A DNA stretch of 64,000 nt from Galerina marginata. Lineage: Eukaryota > Basidiomycota > Agaricomycetes > Agaricales > Galerinaceae. A program made the translations under genes and the position numbers. The stretch is taken from NCBI GenBank assembly GCA_023014335.1, contig JAECYW010000020.1, positions 1,178,001 to 1,242,000 of the forward strand, written 5' to 3'. The notes under the pieces were generated by a model. That model was given only the letters and a program-made list of their open reading frames with translations. It ran no database searches and was not told the origin of the DNA. This document shows positions 25,363 through 37,221 of the stretch, in pieces (positions within the stretch are counted from its first letter, which is position 1; the number at the start of each line of letters is the position of its first letter).

Positions 25363-26198
25363 GTCCAACATGTGTCTTTCACGTTACCCGATACAATACC
25401 GGGTTTCTATGTCTTCTTGGGTGCAAAGAGTTCCCTGGAGGTCGAAAGCAGACCGAGAACGACGAAAAGAAGACCCGAGAAAGGGCCGCCCGTCTTGCTT
25501 AAATGGCGACGCGACGGCGAGAAGGTGAGGCTTTGTCCCATCTTTTCCACTTGTCCAAAGTCCATACTCAGATCTAGGCTGCCCTAGGACGAGAATGTAA
25601 GCTTTCCCCATGACACGAAGAGCCATTTTGTCCTCAAGTACCAAACGTGAACTTTAATGAATCGATGTCGGATGGCGTCACACCAGAGCCTCCCGATCCA
25701 TACCAGAAAACGTCCAGATATCTTGGGAGAAGGCAGTCCAGTGAGGCCATGAGGCGTTCAAGCTTCAAGATGCGACGATTATGAGGGGCAGCGGACGTCA
25801 ATGGCCATGGAATGAAAGTTGAAGAATGAGAGTCTTTGGAAAAATACCAAATAGAGCGATCGAACAGACAGCCAGAGTGGCATCAATCTAGTCACGTGAG
25901 TTTGCCGCGGCATTTCTGTATTCTACCGTGTGACGCGTCGGCTATATTAGAAACCACTCGTATGATTGGAATTCACAGTTTCTGATTTGTATCGTGTGCT
26001 TCAATATATTTCAGATTCTTTGAAAACTCAATTTTTGGCGGGCAATGGTTTGAGCTGTAGTCAAAACTTGATAATCAGCTTTGAAATTTTACCGTGAACA
26101 CAAATGCTCCCATTATTCAATTGAAGACTTTGCATACCCTATTAGTTAACATAAGTCAAGTAATTCAGCGACCTGTCTTGTAGCCAAAATGTCCACTC
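25363..26198. other. Intergenic stretch without a gene
   Basis: Only short overlapping frames are present. Nothing recognisable was found, apart from the GTCCA target duplication at its left edge and the likely promoter of the following gene. Confidence 0.35.
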
Positions 26199-28827
26199 GT
26201 GGGCGTAAGTAGGGGGTTTTCGCTAATCCAACAACTTTAGCGCATTTTTCATTGTACGTTACTGTGTATAGAAACGATCAATTTAGCCATTGAAACCTAC
26301 AATAAAAACTTCGTGTTCTTATCAAAAGACTCTTTAAGAGAGCGGGGCCAACGAGACGCCAGGTCTTTATTTAGGTGAAGTAATCGCTCCTAAATTGTAC
26401 GAGAAGATATAGCGGACATGCAGGGAGATTTATCAAGCATTGAGGCTTTTACAAATGACGGGTAACTTTACGTATTGTCCCACATGGTTCGTGAATTACT
26501 GCTTCTGTGGGCGACACAGTCAACAGTCTATGAATCTGACCTCTACACTATAAGTCTACACATGCTGAGGCACTGACGCGATGCTTACGTTATTACAATT
26601 TACACCGAAAAAGGGCTAGGCACGGCCGACACCGGAAATCTGACGCTTATTTTCAACCAGCCAAAGTTCATTCTATGACTCCATCAGACATTGAGCGCTT
26701 GGAAGAAAGCTGGTGGCTGCAGAATCCTCCTCTCGTGTACAGTTATAACCAAATACCAAAGTCCTCAAAATGGGTGGCTAGATTGCAACCTTCGTCGACT
26801 GTGGACGGAAGTGTCCTGGAGATAACCGTCGACCAAAGTAACTACGAAGTCCCACCTAACTGGGCTAGTGTTGCGATGTTGTTAGACCTCAACCAATTTG
26901 CATGCATTGCGGATAGTGTAGCAGAAGAAAAGAAGGGGCGAAAGGCGATGAGGAATCACAAGACCGTCGCGTTTGTGGACGCTATGAGGAGACACGCACT
27001 ACAGAATTGTACTCACACAGAGTATCCTCTTCCGCTTAAGAGATGGCTTCAACGACTTGCAAATGGACAAAGCAACTCACCAACTCTCATGGCGCAGAAT
27101 CGTGAGGTTTTGAACGAGATATATAATGATTCCAATTGGCGCAACGGTATCTCTCTCACCCTTCCCTTTGCCAATTTTCTGGACTAATGACACATCGCTA
27201 GCTGTCTACGACTGGGCCATAAACAACAAAATCAGCCTCCTCAAAGCATGTAAATCGATATTTACTACTGTCCTCAACAAAGAAATGAGAGGTGGCCCCG
27301 AGGAAGAAGCGGAGGCTCGCGCAAAGGTTGCAGTGGAAAATTTGATATTCCAGCTACAACTGGATGGATTTTGTCCGCGGGATCCGACAGGTAAATTTGT
27401 TTTAAACACTTTAAACAAACCGTATTTTGAGGGCCTAGATCCGTCGTTAAACATAGGAAAACCGACTGAAGGAAGAAAACGCGGGAGGCCCCGCAAAAGC
27501 GCTGCACCGGAGTACGACCCTAGCCAATACGAACCCGAAATCAGGAACCGAATTCGAAAGCCGCAGCAGAAGGCTGAGGTACAGCCAGCAAAGAGCCAGT
27601 TCGAGGAACTTAGCCAAATGCCGTTGATACAGTCGCCAGTGAAGAAATCCAAGTCCGTGAAGGCAAAGGCAAAACCTGTATGGATAACCATCTTTTTTAA
27701 TTGGAAATTTGACCCAAATCCCATAGCATACTATGTCAATTTCATCCAACGAAACAAAGTTCTCTTCAAGCGCTGGACGGGCAAGAAAATTTGTAAGTTT
27801 AGTCCGCTATATAATATTCTTCGGTTTTCCCTTTTTTTTTTTTCAATTTGAACGGTTTTAGAAATCACTGCCAGGGAAGAAAACCGAAAAAAATTCTTCT
27901 GTAGGACAGCCCAAAGAGAAGGTAAGAATGATAAACATCACGAATATTGGAGTTCGCCGTCAAATCTCTACATTCTACAGCCCGCGCGACCTACGGATCC
28001 AGGCTCCCCAAGAACGAATTTCTCGGGCTTGGACCTTGAGTGTAGCTCATCCGAACAGGTACAGTCTAAAAAAAATTCCTGATGGACAGTATTACAAGCA
28101 AGCAAATGCTTCTTTTTAAGTCGCTGCAAGCCCACGCAACAGCATTGACCCCACACAACGCTAAATTACTTCCCCCGTCGAACAGTGATATCCCCCCATC
28201 TACAAATCCTCCCAGTCCATTGAGAAACGTTCCGAGAAATGTTACCTTACTCACGGTTCGAATTCATATTTGGCCTAAATAACCTACTGACTATTAAAAC
28301 CGAATTAGAAACACGCACAATTTTCGACCAATTCAGAGGACCTCACCAACAGGGAAGCTGATGCAGAAAATACAGAGTTTGTCAAGGTCAGCACTTTCAG
28401 AGCGGTGTATCTAATTTGTAATTGATCATGATCAAGCATAAGAGCCTGTTGGATATGTTGATTTCATACAGAGACGACAGCGACGTTGAGAAGCTTTTGA
28501 CCATGTTGTCTCAGACGTCTTTTGTGTTCAATGTCGTCATGTTTGAAGAGGCGATGTTGATAAATAACAATAACCTGCAAATGAAGGTGAGAACAGATTG
28601 ACGGTGGTTTTATCGTTTAATTCTTATTTCACGAAAGGCATTCAAGGCATGGCGGGAGCATTGGCTTGTTTCGTTCCGGAAGCGGCGAGAATCCGAGACC
28701 TTTCAACCACCGGTGTCGAAGACTATAAGGGGTCTCCAGCAATATTTCAAAGAAATCGGACAACAACGCACCCAAAAAAGTGATGGACTTGGGTCAATAC
28801 CGAGGGGGAAGCAGTAGCAGACCTGTA
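26199..28827 (+). CDS. AT-hook and coiled-coil nuclear protein, unknown function
   Basis: The proposed start at 26199 opens a tiny exon before an intron. The first long exon includes 26675-27138. A GT-AG intron (to about 27200) joins in phase 1 to the exon carrying Y-D-W-A-I-N-N-K. Several small exons follow (27863-27920, 27980-28057, 28120-28242, 28308-28386, 28430-28587, and the last from about 28637 to 28827). The N-terminal 240 residues are unrecognised and helix-rich. G-R-K-R-G-R-P-R-K at about 27472-27498 is a textbook AT-hook core (G-R-P), which binds the minor groove of AT-rich DNA. The last exons are Lys/Glu/Leu-rich and probably coiled. It converges with the JmjC-like gene at 28981. 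The AT-hook and main frame are well supported; small exon edges are tentative. Confidence 0.6.
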
Positions 28828-28980
28828 ACAAATTTTACTATCGTAAAACAGTAACGTTTCTTAAACAAGATAATTGGCCATCAATAAATATTTGAGCACT
28901 CCGGCAAATAATTTCAGGATTTTTCAATATTATGACAAGGTGGTTGTTCCAATTTCCGACCATCGTTCTTTTTCCCTCAT

Positions 28981-30471
28981 CTACTTTACTGTTGAGAGGG
29001 CCTTTTGGTCAAGGTCACGGGAGCGGCATAACTTGCTGTTTGGAGGACGAGGGCCCGTCGTTGGAAACCGGAGTTTCAGAAGAGATGTAATTTTGTCCCT
29101 CGTATTGTTTACCCACTGAATGATCTCTGCTGACATTGGATGGATAGGTTGGCGATGAGATAACGATAACCACTGTTGGAGTCCATTACTCTCGAGATCT
29201 AAACATAGCCTGTCATGCATCTCAACGAGGAAGGGGGGAATACCTCCCGATGGTTCACCAGCAATGGAAAGATTGAAGTTCACAACAGATTTCGCTGTCG
29301 AAAACTCGTCGAATCCCCACAGATACAGACTGGCATGACAAGAGGATGTAAAGGCCATGGATGCATATATCATTCCAGGCGGGAGGTAGAAGCCTTCCGG
29401 CTCATCGAGCATATTTAGCTCCAGGCCTTCAAGAATATTGAGTGCATCCACTGTTGGAATAGGTCTACCATGTGTTATTGTGTGCTCCCATACCAGTCGA
29501 AGATTTCGATCTGTAGCTGGCCAGGTGATCCAAAGCATTCGTCCCTGTATATGTTGAACGAACTGGCCAGCGCCAAAAACGTCGATTTGAGGGTGGGTGA
29601 CGGCGGCAGGCGGTGTGAGAGAACTTGACCAACCGGAAAAAGGATCTGCGGGATTACAAATGTAGTTAGGACTTTCGTCGTATGGATGGGCTGTCAGTCT
29701 ACACGACCCAAGTCCTCTGGCTGAAAAGGGTATCGCCGATGCTCCTAGTAAGCTCTGGTTATTTTGCCACTCAGGTGTGTTGGTGACCGTCGAAAATGAA
29801 CTGATTACGTCCTTCGAGAGTATATGCTCCCCAACGCACCCATGTTCAAAGTTTATTCCCAGAAACGACGACTGAGACTGGATATCCAGAAGATCTTGAA
29901 ACCCCAGGTCGAGGGTGGGCTTGATAAAGCTAGGCGGCTGTGGATGTATCCTTAGGGCGGATCCGGGGCGAGGCTTCGGCGAAATGGAGCAGTCTAATTG
30001 CATTAACTTCTGAAGGATTTCGACGCCAGTTGCTTGAGTTGGCCGTACAAAGCAGAGGGGTGCAGAGGTCCATCTGCGATGTTCGTGAGACAACCAGTGA
30101 CCGCTCGATGCGTCCGTGGCACGATGAATTGGGGTTACCAGATATCGATTCTGAACCTTTTTTTCTTCGAGCCCGACTATTTTTTTAGATCTTGTGTTGG
30201 TGTATGTGGATTTAGATCTCCATGAGCAGTGCATGTCGTCGAGACAGAATTTACCGCCTAAAATCGGGTGATGAGTTGATGGGGTGTGATTCTTTCCAAC
30301 CCGATTATAGACCATTTCGTCCCAGCCAAATTGTGACTTGGCATATATTCGATCAGATGAGGACTTCGGTTGTACGATTCCCGTCTTTATCCTCCGGAAT
30401 GCAGCAATGGGGTCGTCTGTAGCAATCATAATGTCACCAACGACACCCTGGGTTTCCAGTGGATTCTTCAC
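28981..30471 (-). CDS. JmjC-like protein with two of three iron ligands replaced
   Basis: A single uninterrupted frame of 496 residues, unusual among its intron-rich neighbours. The C-terminal half matches the agaricomycete JmjC-like pattern. Around residues 300-330 it reads T-H-P-Q-I-D-x-x-G, then G-Q-F-V and L-W-I-T-W-P. Around residues 385-405 it reads Y-L-P-P-G-M-I-Y-A-S-M-A-F-T. In active members the first site is H-x-D and the second is P-P-G-x-x-H. Here they read Q-x-D and Tyr, so only the Asp remains. I expect loss of dioxygenase activity, perhaps with a retained binding role. The N-terminal 200 residues are unassigned. The alignment is by eye and from memory of the family. Confidence 0.65.
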   Translation of the reverse strand: MKNPLETQGVVGDIMIATDDPIAAFRRIKTGIVQPKSSSDRIYAKSQFGWDEMVYNRVGKNHTPSTHHPILGGKFCLDDMHCSWRSKSTYTNTRSKKIVGLEEKKVQNRYLVTPIHRATDASSGHWLSHEHRRWTSAPLCFVRPTQATGVEILQKLMQLDCSISPKPRPGSALRIHPQPPSFIKPTLDLGFQDLLDIQSQSSFLGINFEHGCVGEHILSKDVISSFSTVTNTPEWQNNQSLLGASAIPFSARGLGSCRLTAHPYDESPNYICNPADPFSGWSSSLTPPAAVTHPQIDVFGAGQFVQHIQGRMLWITWPATDRNLRLVWEHTITHGRPIPTVDALNILEGLELNMLDEPEGFYLPPGMIYASMAFTSSCHASLYLWGFDEFSTAKSVVNFNLSIAGEPSGGIPPFLVEMHDRLCLDLESNGLQQWLSLSHRQPIHPMSAEIIQWVNNTRDKITSLLKLRFPTTGPRPPNSKLCRSRDLDQKALSTVK

Positions 30472-31748
30472 ACAGTATACGTTGTATGACCATCTTTCTC
30501 TCTTAAAGGTAAATCCCTTTTGAATAATGAGGTAGCCACAACCTTGGGACTTGGGTCAGATATAGGGAATTAGCGGCATAGAATACAGGTACCTGTAGCG
30601 CGATCCAAGGTCTCTTGACTTCGAGTTTTAGATGTCATTTTGATGTCTGGTAGACTCCTTAAGGAACCCTAAATAAAGGAAAAGCTCTATCAAATATTCT
30701 AATCTGGATTAAAGGAATCGTTTAACCAGCCTTAAAGTCTCGGGTTTACGTAGCGAACGTTCTAGTCAAGTTCCAGTTTGGTTCATTAGCCGTTTCATAA
30801 TTAAGATAATTTTTGGATATCACGTGTAAGTAAGTTGCCTAAGTTCAGAGTGACCGAGGGTCTTAGAGTTAGGTTAGAGTACGTGACTCGTTTCAGCGCA
30901 ACTTGCCGCATAACTGCATAATTGCAGCTATCGTCAAAAAAAAAAAAACAGAAAGTTAGAGGTGTAGATGAGATGTGTGGTGACTGCCTGAATAGGTTTT
31001 GGTTCTCGTTTTTATTCCTCGTGTAACGGCATAAATGGTGCATAGATATAGCCTGCATGTAATTACTTTCAAAATAAAATCCACGGCAAGTTGTTTCGAT
31101 TTTGCAAAGTCACGTGTCCCCCACCCGTAGGATTGGCAAAATGGGGACTGGCAAAATTCAAACAACGTACCGTCGGATTTTGCTCACCCGTCAAAATAAA
31201 CCGGACGCGGGAGTGTATTTCCGTATCCGCGTCAGTCCATAGCACAGCCACCAAGTGTCGATCTTTATCATGACCCGGATCAAACATGTTACAGGCTTGA
31301 TTAGTGATGTCAGAGGAATATAACCCACCCCGGCAGTGACCAGTCCAGTGATAAGTAAGCATTATGTTGCATAGAAATTTCCCCTCCCCCTTCCGACCTT
31401 GACGATGGGTTAACCCACCTGGCTTGAGTCGCTTGACTCCCGCACCATGTGCAAGAGATGACCTAAATATAGCAGTTTTAGCGTCACAACCTGCTCTCGA
31501 TGAGCAAAACCGTAAGATTGCAGATGTAGTACACTTCATCTTATCAGCCACGATCAGCCACGAGGTCAGTTCACATATACCTAATGGTTTAAAGAGTATA
31601 ATGGGTCCTTTTTAGATTAATTAAAAATACCTGACGATTTTTCTGGTGTAGGTACAACGAGACACAATCTCTCGTTCAGGCAAACACAGACAAATAAACG
31701 GAAGGAAAAATTCGATCTCTTCTACCACCACGCCTCCAGCAAGCGATC
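30472..31748. other. Intergenic stretch
   Basis: No supported gene. A 160-codon minus frame (31551-31069) and several shorter ones show no recognisable content. At 31,104-31,175 the motif TTGGCAAAATGGGGACTGGC lies beside TTTTGCAAAGTCACGTG, like an internal repeat of a small element. A 12-base A run lies at about 30937-30949. Confidence 0.35.
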
Positions 31749-33588
31749 ATGGGAAGTAGTGGTTTAGCGATATTAACCATGGGTCAAACTAGCGGGTCTC
31801 AACTATCTTCGCCGATCAAGTCGCCTTCTGTGACCGCTTCCGAACATTCACCTCCCCCCGACGAGTCTATGGAACGACCGAACACGTACGACTATGACCG
31901 GTCTCACCTTCCGTCTCCAAATAAGACGGCTATCTCTACCGATTCAAAACATTCCACGCCCTCTCCGGATGAGTTCGTAGAAAGAATGAGGGCAGGTGAG
32001 TTGCGACAACATTTGCATGTTTTCTTCAACTGAAACGACGAAAACACAGAGAAGTCTTTGTACCGAATGTTAATGGATACAGAAGAGCCCGTGGTGTCAC
32101 TTAAACAAAGCGAACCCTTGGAAGGTGATTTCCAGGCTTTGTCTAATTTGTGTATCAAACCTCGTCGCCGACGTCCTATTCTCCACAGTGAAAGATGTGT
32201 ACGAGTCCCCGTACCCATCTTTTTGGACTCCATCGAATGACTCAACGAGCCAGATGGAGGAACTCGTGGATCATGATGCCGCTAGTCTGCAAGATCAGCA
32301 ATTCTACGAGATTGATTCTAGTTCGACAGGGATTCTTCCAATTGATCGGGGTCCGGAGTTAGGAGATATAGCAATCGATTCAGACCCTCCCATTTCTTCC
32401 CGAGAGCACACCCACAGCGCTACCTTAGTAGGAACGCCTTTTTGTCAGAACAATATCAAGATAGTAGAAAGTATGTTTTTCCTCACGGTTACGGTAAAAA
32501 ATGGTAAAAACTGACAACCTCTTAAAAGAGACGCATTCTGTGGAAGAAAACAGAGTTTCAAAGTTCCACCGGTTGAACAACGCTACAGGCGCGTTCGCTG
32601 TAATATTAGAAGAAGTAGAAAGCTAACGATTGCATCAGTGAACGGCTCTGATGTTGAGCAGAAGACGTATACGAGGCCAAACACGCCTTTGATGGTTATT
32701 CCTGGAAAGCTGGCTGGTCTATCGGAATGGTTAAATGAAAAGTCCCTACCTGCCGACGTGATGGTTGTTTCAGACGGTAAAACTGCAAAAGACTGGCGAA
32801 GGAAACATCAACTGTTTTCAGTACTTTTTGCCTGGGACGACGGTGACCAGGTCGATCAAGACTCTTGCACGTCGGTGTGTAACATTTTCTCCCGCTAATA
32901 ATATAGTCTGACATAAAAGACAGGCAATAAGAGAGCTGGCTGGGAAGAGATATCTAGACAGACGTGCTCCGAGATATGATGGAGGGTTATTCCGGAGTAC
33001 ATACACATCGTTTTCAGAAACCGTATTATTCTCGCTGTGCATTGAAGTCGAAATGTATGTCGTACAATCTCTGTTGAAATTCTCGGTTCACGTAACTTAA
33101 CTAACAGGGATATTTTAAATTGGGTCATTGTGACTCTGGGCGACGACAAAGTTGAAAGTTGTCCCATAATCCCGCACATCAAGTCTGGCCTTGGCAGGTT
33201 GCCCTCGAATTGGACTACCAAGGAAATGGACCTCTTTATGACCAAAATATTCCAGGCCAGTGACCAGCCACAATCATTGGGTATAGTCTTAATAGGAAAG
33301 GCGACAGGGACGGATGTACATGCGACGGTCAAGGAGTACTGTGGCGAAGACCAAGTTCTGCGACAAGGCGTGATCTTGCCAACTTGTCCCAACTGCAAAA
33401 CGTCTAAGGATTACCAGACCTCGAAAACGGCTGTTCATTGTCAGACGTGCCATGTATCCGGGGAAGTAGTAGGCCTGCCAAAAAAGACACGCTCGCTATC
33501 TCTGGCAAGTGGGGTATTGATATATGTTAAGGACTGGTACTGCCCCGACGTTCTAGATTTGCAGTGGAAAACTTTATCCCCGAATTAA
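31749..33588 (+). CDS. Orphan protein with a C-terminal zinc-ribbon-like motif
   Basis: A multi-exon gene I do not recognise. The first exon (from 31749 to about 31994) contains two similar Ser/Pro-rich acidic motifs (H-S-P-P-P-D-E-S and H-S-T-P-S-P-D-E-F). Exons follow near 32049-32125, 32240-32472 and 32640-32875. After that, GT-AG introns ending at 32924 and 33108 join the exons reading A-I-R-E-L-A-G-K and G-D-I-L-N-W-V-I. The last exon ends at 33588 and contains C-P-N-C and, 14 residues on, C-Q-T-C, four cysteines spaced like a zinc ribbon. The last 200 residues look like a folded domain. The N-terminal exons are less certain. Confidence 0.5.
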
Positions 33589-34219
33589 ATCACAAATCAG
33601 AGCTAGATTTTTGAAATTATATTCCATACTTTAAATTGTACATTCGTAGTTTATCTCGAGTACATCGACTGTGCATACATTCGTTATATGTGACGTGACA
33701 ATTCGCTTAATAAACCTTAGTGGCTATGCACCTGCCATTTTGACAGGTCAATTTAGCACGTGATAATAAACGCGGCGCGTAGCACACAGAAGCTAGACCA
33801 AAGCCGGACTACTTTGACGAGAGTCGACGTGTCTGGGCACGTTAGAGTTTTGGGCTTTCGTTTTGCCATCCTGTGTACCCCTGAATTTTAAGGGCAAAAT
33901 GCCTTTAAATCTGCCAAGTGCAAGCGCCGTGACTCACCTTCTTGCTCGCCTGTTGACGAACGGCCAAAATTTCCCTCAATACCCCCATTATGGTATCGAA
34001 TAACAGTAATATCGTTCAAGTCGTATCCTATAACGCGTATTATGGTGGTGTCTCTACCAAACTCCTGATTGACGAAACTTGCGGCGGTAATCGCCATCAT
34101 AACACATATGATAGCAAAACAAAATCATGCCGAGGTGAATATGCACTTGACGCAATTTTGAATGGAACAAAACCAGTATATCATTGAATATGGTAATACC
34201 ATCCCGTAACATCTAGAAT
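33589..34219. other. Intergenic stretch between convergent genes
   Basis: Only short frames. Both flanking genes end here, so it should hold two 3' ends. The stretch at 33,985-34,045 has two related TATTATGG-containing segments; I could not define a repeat unit. Confidence 0.35.
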
Positions 34220-35862
34220 CTATGCTTCCCATCTTAGGCTTCCCTCGAACAATTCCATGAATAAAACCCTTCTCAGTAGTTCAATTTCGCGTTTAGTCCA
34301 ATTCTTTGGCAAGGTCCGTCCTAAGTAGGCGAATTTCATGAATTGGCATGTGAACACGCCGCAGTCGTCTGTGTTGTTTTGGGTGGGCGTTTGTATTTCA
34401 TTCCAGGACCAACCTTCTCCGAGTTCCAGATTAATCCGTAGTCTCTGAATAAAGCCTGGTCAGTAAGCTTAAACATTTACATTCAAGGGAAGAAATACGC
34501 ACATTATATATTGCCTGTCTTCCAGAGTTTCCAGTACATCCCGGCAGGCTATCCATAAAGATCACCCTCTTTTTATGGGGGTATAGAACGGCTAAGAGCC
34601 AATGGTCACTGCTCCAGTTAACCGGGATACAGACGACTTCGTAGCCACTGAGAAAACCCTCCCACAGACGAGGACGCCGGTCGGTGGAGTGAATAGTTTG
34701 CTTCGGATTTATCTGCAATTAAAAGTTGTCAGCGACAGGTTAAGGCAGCGGCGAGGAGCGTACCATTTGCTGCAAGGCAAATTTTCGTCTCTCTACATCT
34801 TGGCCATCGTCTATAAGCAACTTCCCCCAAAACCAGGTGGAAGAGAGTGCTCGTCCTTCAATATCGAGCTTTGAAAGGATATCCCGGTAGCCATTGATCA
34901 CCTCGTCGTTTATCCACATTTTCGGTCTCAGCCTCTCAAAAGAAGTATGTTCAATTGTCTTACGCGTTGGATTCCCGTTAAGACGAGCGTCCCATGACCA
35001 CTTCTTTTTCTCCGATTCGGATAGGAATAAGACCGTTTGAGGAGGTTCGCCTTCGCGAATCATCCGGCTTAAGGGCCCACCTTCCCCAGGGATTTCGATT
35101 GGATGTGAAAGGAACAAGGATTTAGTACCGGGACGGTATATACTAACATCCCATGAGCGGCTGGGCCGAATCCATCTAAAAGGAGTGTTTTTCCGCATGA
35201 GGTTTGCCAGCGTCGATGCCTCGACTCGAAGCTCGTCTTGTTGGAGAAGTCGCCCCAAAACTAATTCAGGAGAAGTATGAGGTGGATGGTAAGGATATCG
35301 GCGGGAAGATTATAGATTTGCAAAACTTACGATCATCGTTCATAGGAGGTTTCTCCTTTATTTGGTATTTTTTTCTTCCTTCATCGTTGTGAAAGCAATA
35401 ACATACGGTTCTTGATAGCCACGGTCTCAGAAGATCGGGGAAGTCCTGCGCCGTGGTTGTTTCGAGCAGATCTTCTTCGACGGACTTACGAAGGAAGCCA
35501 TAGTACTTCCTCAGTCTTAAAAGTTCGTTACTCCCATTTGCTGACAACACTTGTGACAAGGCAGACTCGAAGTATATGTTAGCGTGTATGTCGAACAGGG
35601 ATAGTGCTGCGTATGCGAGGTCCGTGAGTTTGAAGGTCCTAACTCTAGCGTTTTCGGGGATAAAAAGGTGAGCGCTGGCATCGTCGAAAAGCCACGTTGA
35701 TTGATAAACTCCTATTGTAGAATTTATAGAATTCTCCCAGAATTGAAGATCCCGAATCTCCGAACCCATGGCAGAACGTTCGTTTGTGGGTAGAAGCCGG
35801 GTTGGAGATTTTTTGTCTGAACCCAATTCTAGGTGAGCTAAACATAACCAAATAGCAGGCAC
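34220..35862 (-). CDS. Ulp1-type cysteine protease (C48 family), catalytic residues complete
   Basis: Four exons (35862-35331, 35260-34764, 34712-34503, 34444-34220) give 487 residues with consistent phases. The N-terminal 270 residues are unassigned. The peptidase domain begins with W-I-N-D-E-V-I-N-x-Y near residue 300. Catalytic His is H380 in S-D-H-W-L-L, Asp is D397 in F-M-D-S-L, the oxyanion Gln is Q435, and the nucleophile is C441 in D-D-C-G-V-F. Ulp1 enzymes process SUMO or related modifiers or strip them from targets, in the nucleus or at its pores. In fungi such domains also occur in transposon-linked proteins. The start is the first in-frame ATG, and a later one (about 35768) is possible. 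The active-site exon uses an acceptor reading TTTATTCAG. Confidence 0.8.
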
Positions 35863-37181
35863 TGCTTAATAATTCGTTTCCCTTAACGTCTGAATGTAGG
35901 TTCAGTTAACATGAGCAATACAAGTTTTCCGACCATTCGCGGTATGTATATATATTTAGTCTGTTACGACTTCCTCCATCGTCAACATCTTTCAACCATG
36001 TTACGTTCTGGTAAATCATATTTATTTGAATTCAGATTTTTCAACGAGCCCGATCACGAAAGTATTACTATTAGCGAGATTAATTGTCGGTGACGCGGGA
36101 TAACTGCCACTTCGTCAAAAAATTGCTCATTCGGTTCAACTTTTTTCTCAGCACCTCCAAAACGTTTAAAGCTGCCTGAGGTCAGGGTTAGACTATTTTC
36201 ATTGAAACCTCATAATTCGACAAATACCTCTTGGAAAAAGACGAAAAGAAATACACGAAATTTATGGAGGAGAGAAAGAAAAATTGGGAACAGGGGTCGA
36301 AGATGTATTCGACGCTGAACGAACTCCTCGAGGTACTGTAGTCCATGTAGTAGATGAATCATAATAGCGTCGTGTCCGGGGGGGGTGGGGGTTTAGCCCG
36401 AGACACAAATTCCAAATTGGGAATTTGTCGTGGGGGCGCGGCCGCATCAACGGATCGCAGAGGTTCGTATTCCAAATTGCTTCAGATAAGATAAAACAAG
36501 GTGACGGGAATATTATTGTTGATTCAAAGAAATCAACGATTTCTGTTCCTAACCACCATTCGCCTGGCTACACTTGCCGCGAGTGTGGTTCTAGTTCCTC
36601 CTGCAGCCAGCAAATCGTGTGATGCCCGCTAATCGTACCTGTGTCACTGCTACCCATGTCCTGGTTGTGAATGCGTTCATCCCTGGACCCTAGACGTCCA
36701 CTGTTGCAGGCCACCCGGGCACGAGGCGGAGAAGGGTTCACATCCGATTTCGCGTCCAATTTGAATATCTCGGGCACGCAGAATTTCCAATGCAATCATT
36801 CATACCAGATTACCAAGTCCAACGCAAGTCAGATTTGGTGCACTAATCAAGCAGTACGTGAAGAGAAAAACTAAAAAACGGAACGGTGACATAGATCTCG
36901 TTTTTAGGCAGGGTGTTGTGAGGAATAAAACAGGCAGAGTTCATGCAAGCAGCGGGGCGAGAATATTCATATTTAGTCCGATGGTGTTTACTGTACATGG
37001 AAAGAGCAAGTTATATACATCGTGAAATAACAAGGGAGAGATGATAACGAGTGGTACGCCAAGACGGTGAGGATCGACGAAAAGAAGAGGCACCCCCGAC
37101 GAGTCAAGAAAACATCACTATCGAAAATATGAGTGGGTGACGAGGTATAGAAGGAAATGACTTGCAGAAATTTAACGAGTA
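35863..37181. other. Gene-poor stretch with decayed coding fragments
   Basis: A possible short plus-strand gene starts at 35911 (ten codons, then an intron ending near 36036). A Lys/Glu-rich frame ending near 36343 could be a late exon. The frames between are interrupted and I could not join them. 36372-36395 is a G-rich run. From 36,450 to 37,180 only short frames are seen. Confidence 0.3.
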
Positions 37182-37221
37182 TTAAACGTCAAAGAAGCTG
37201 CTCCGACGGGTCAAGAACAAA

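Noticed and set aside
31069..31551. 160-codon minus frame
   Set aside because: No recognisable domain, uneven composition, and a small-repeat-like segment inside it; not enough to call a gene.
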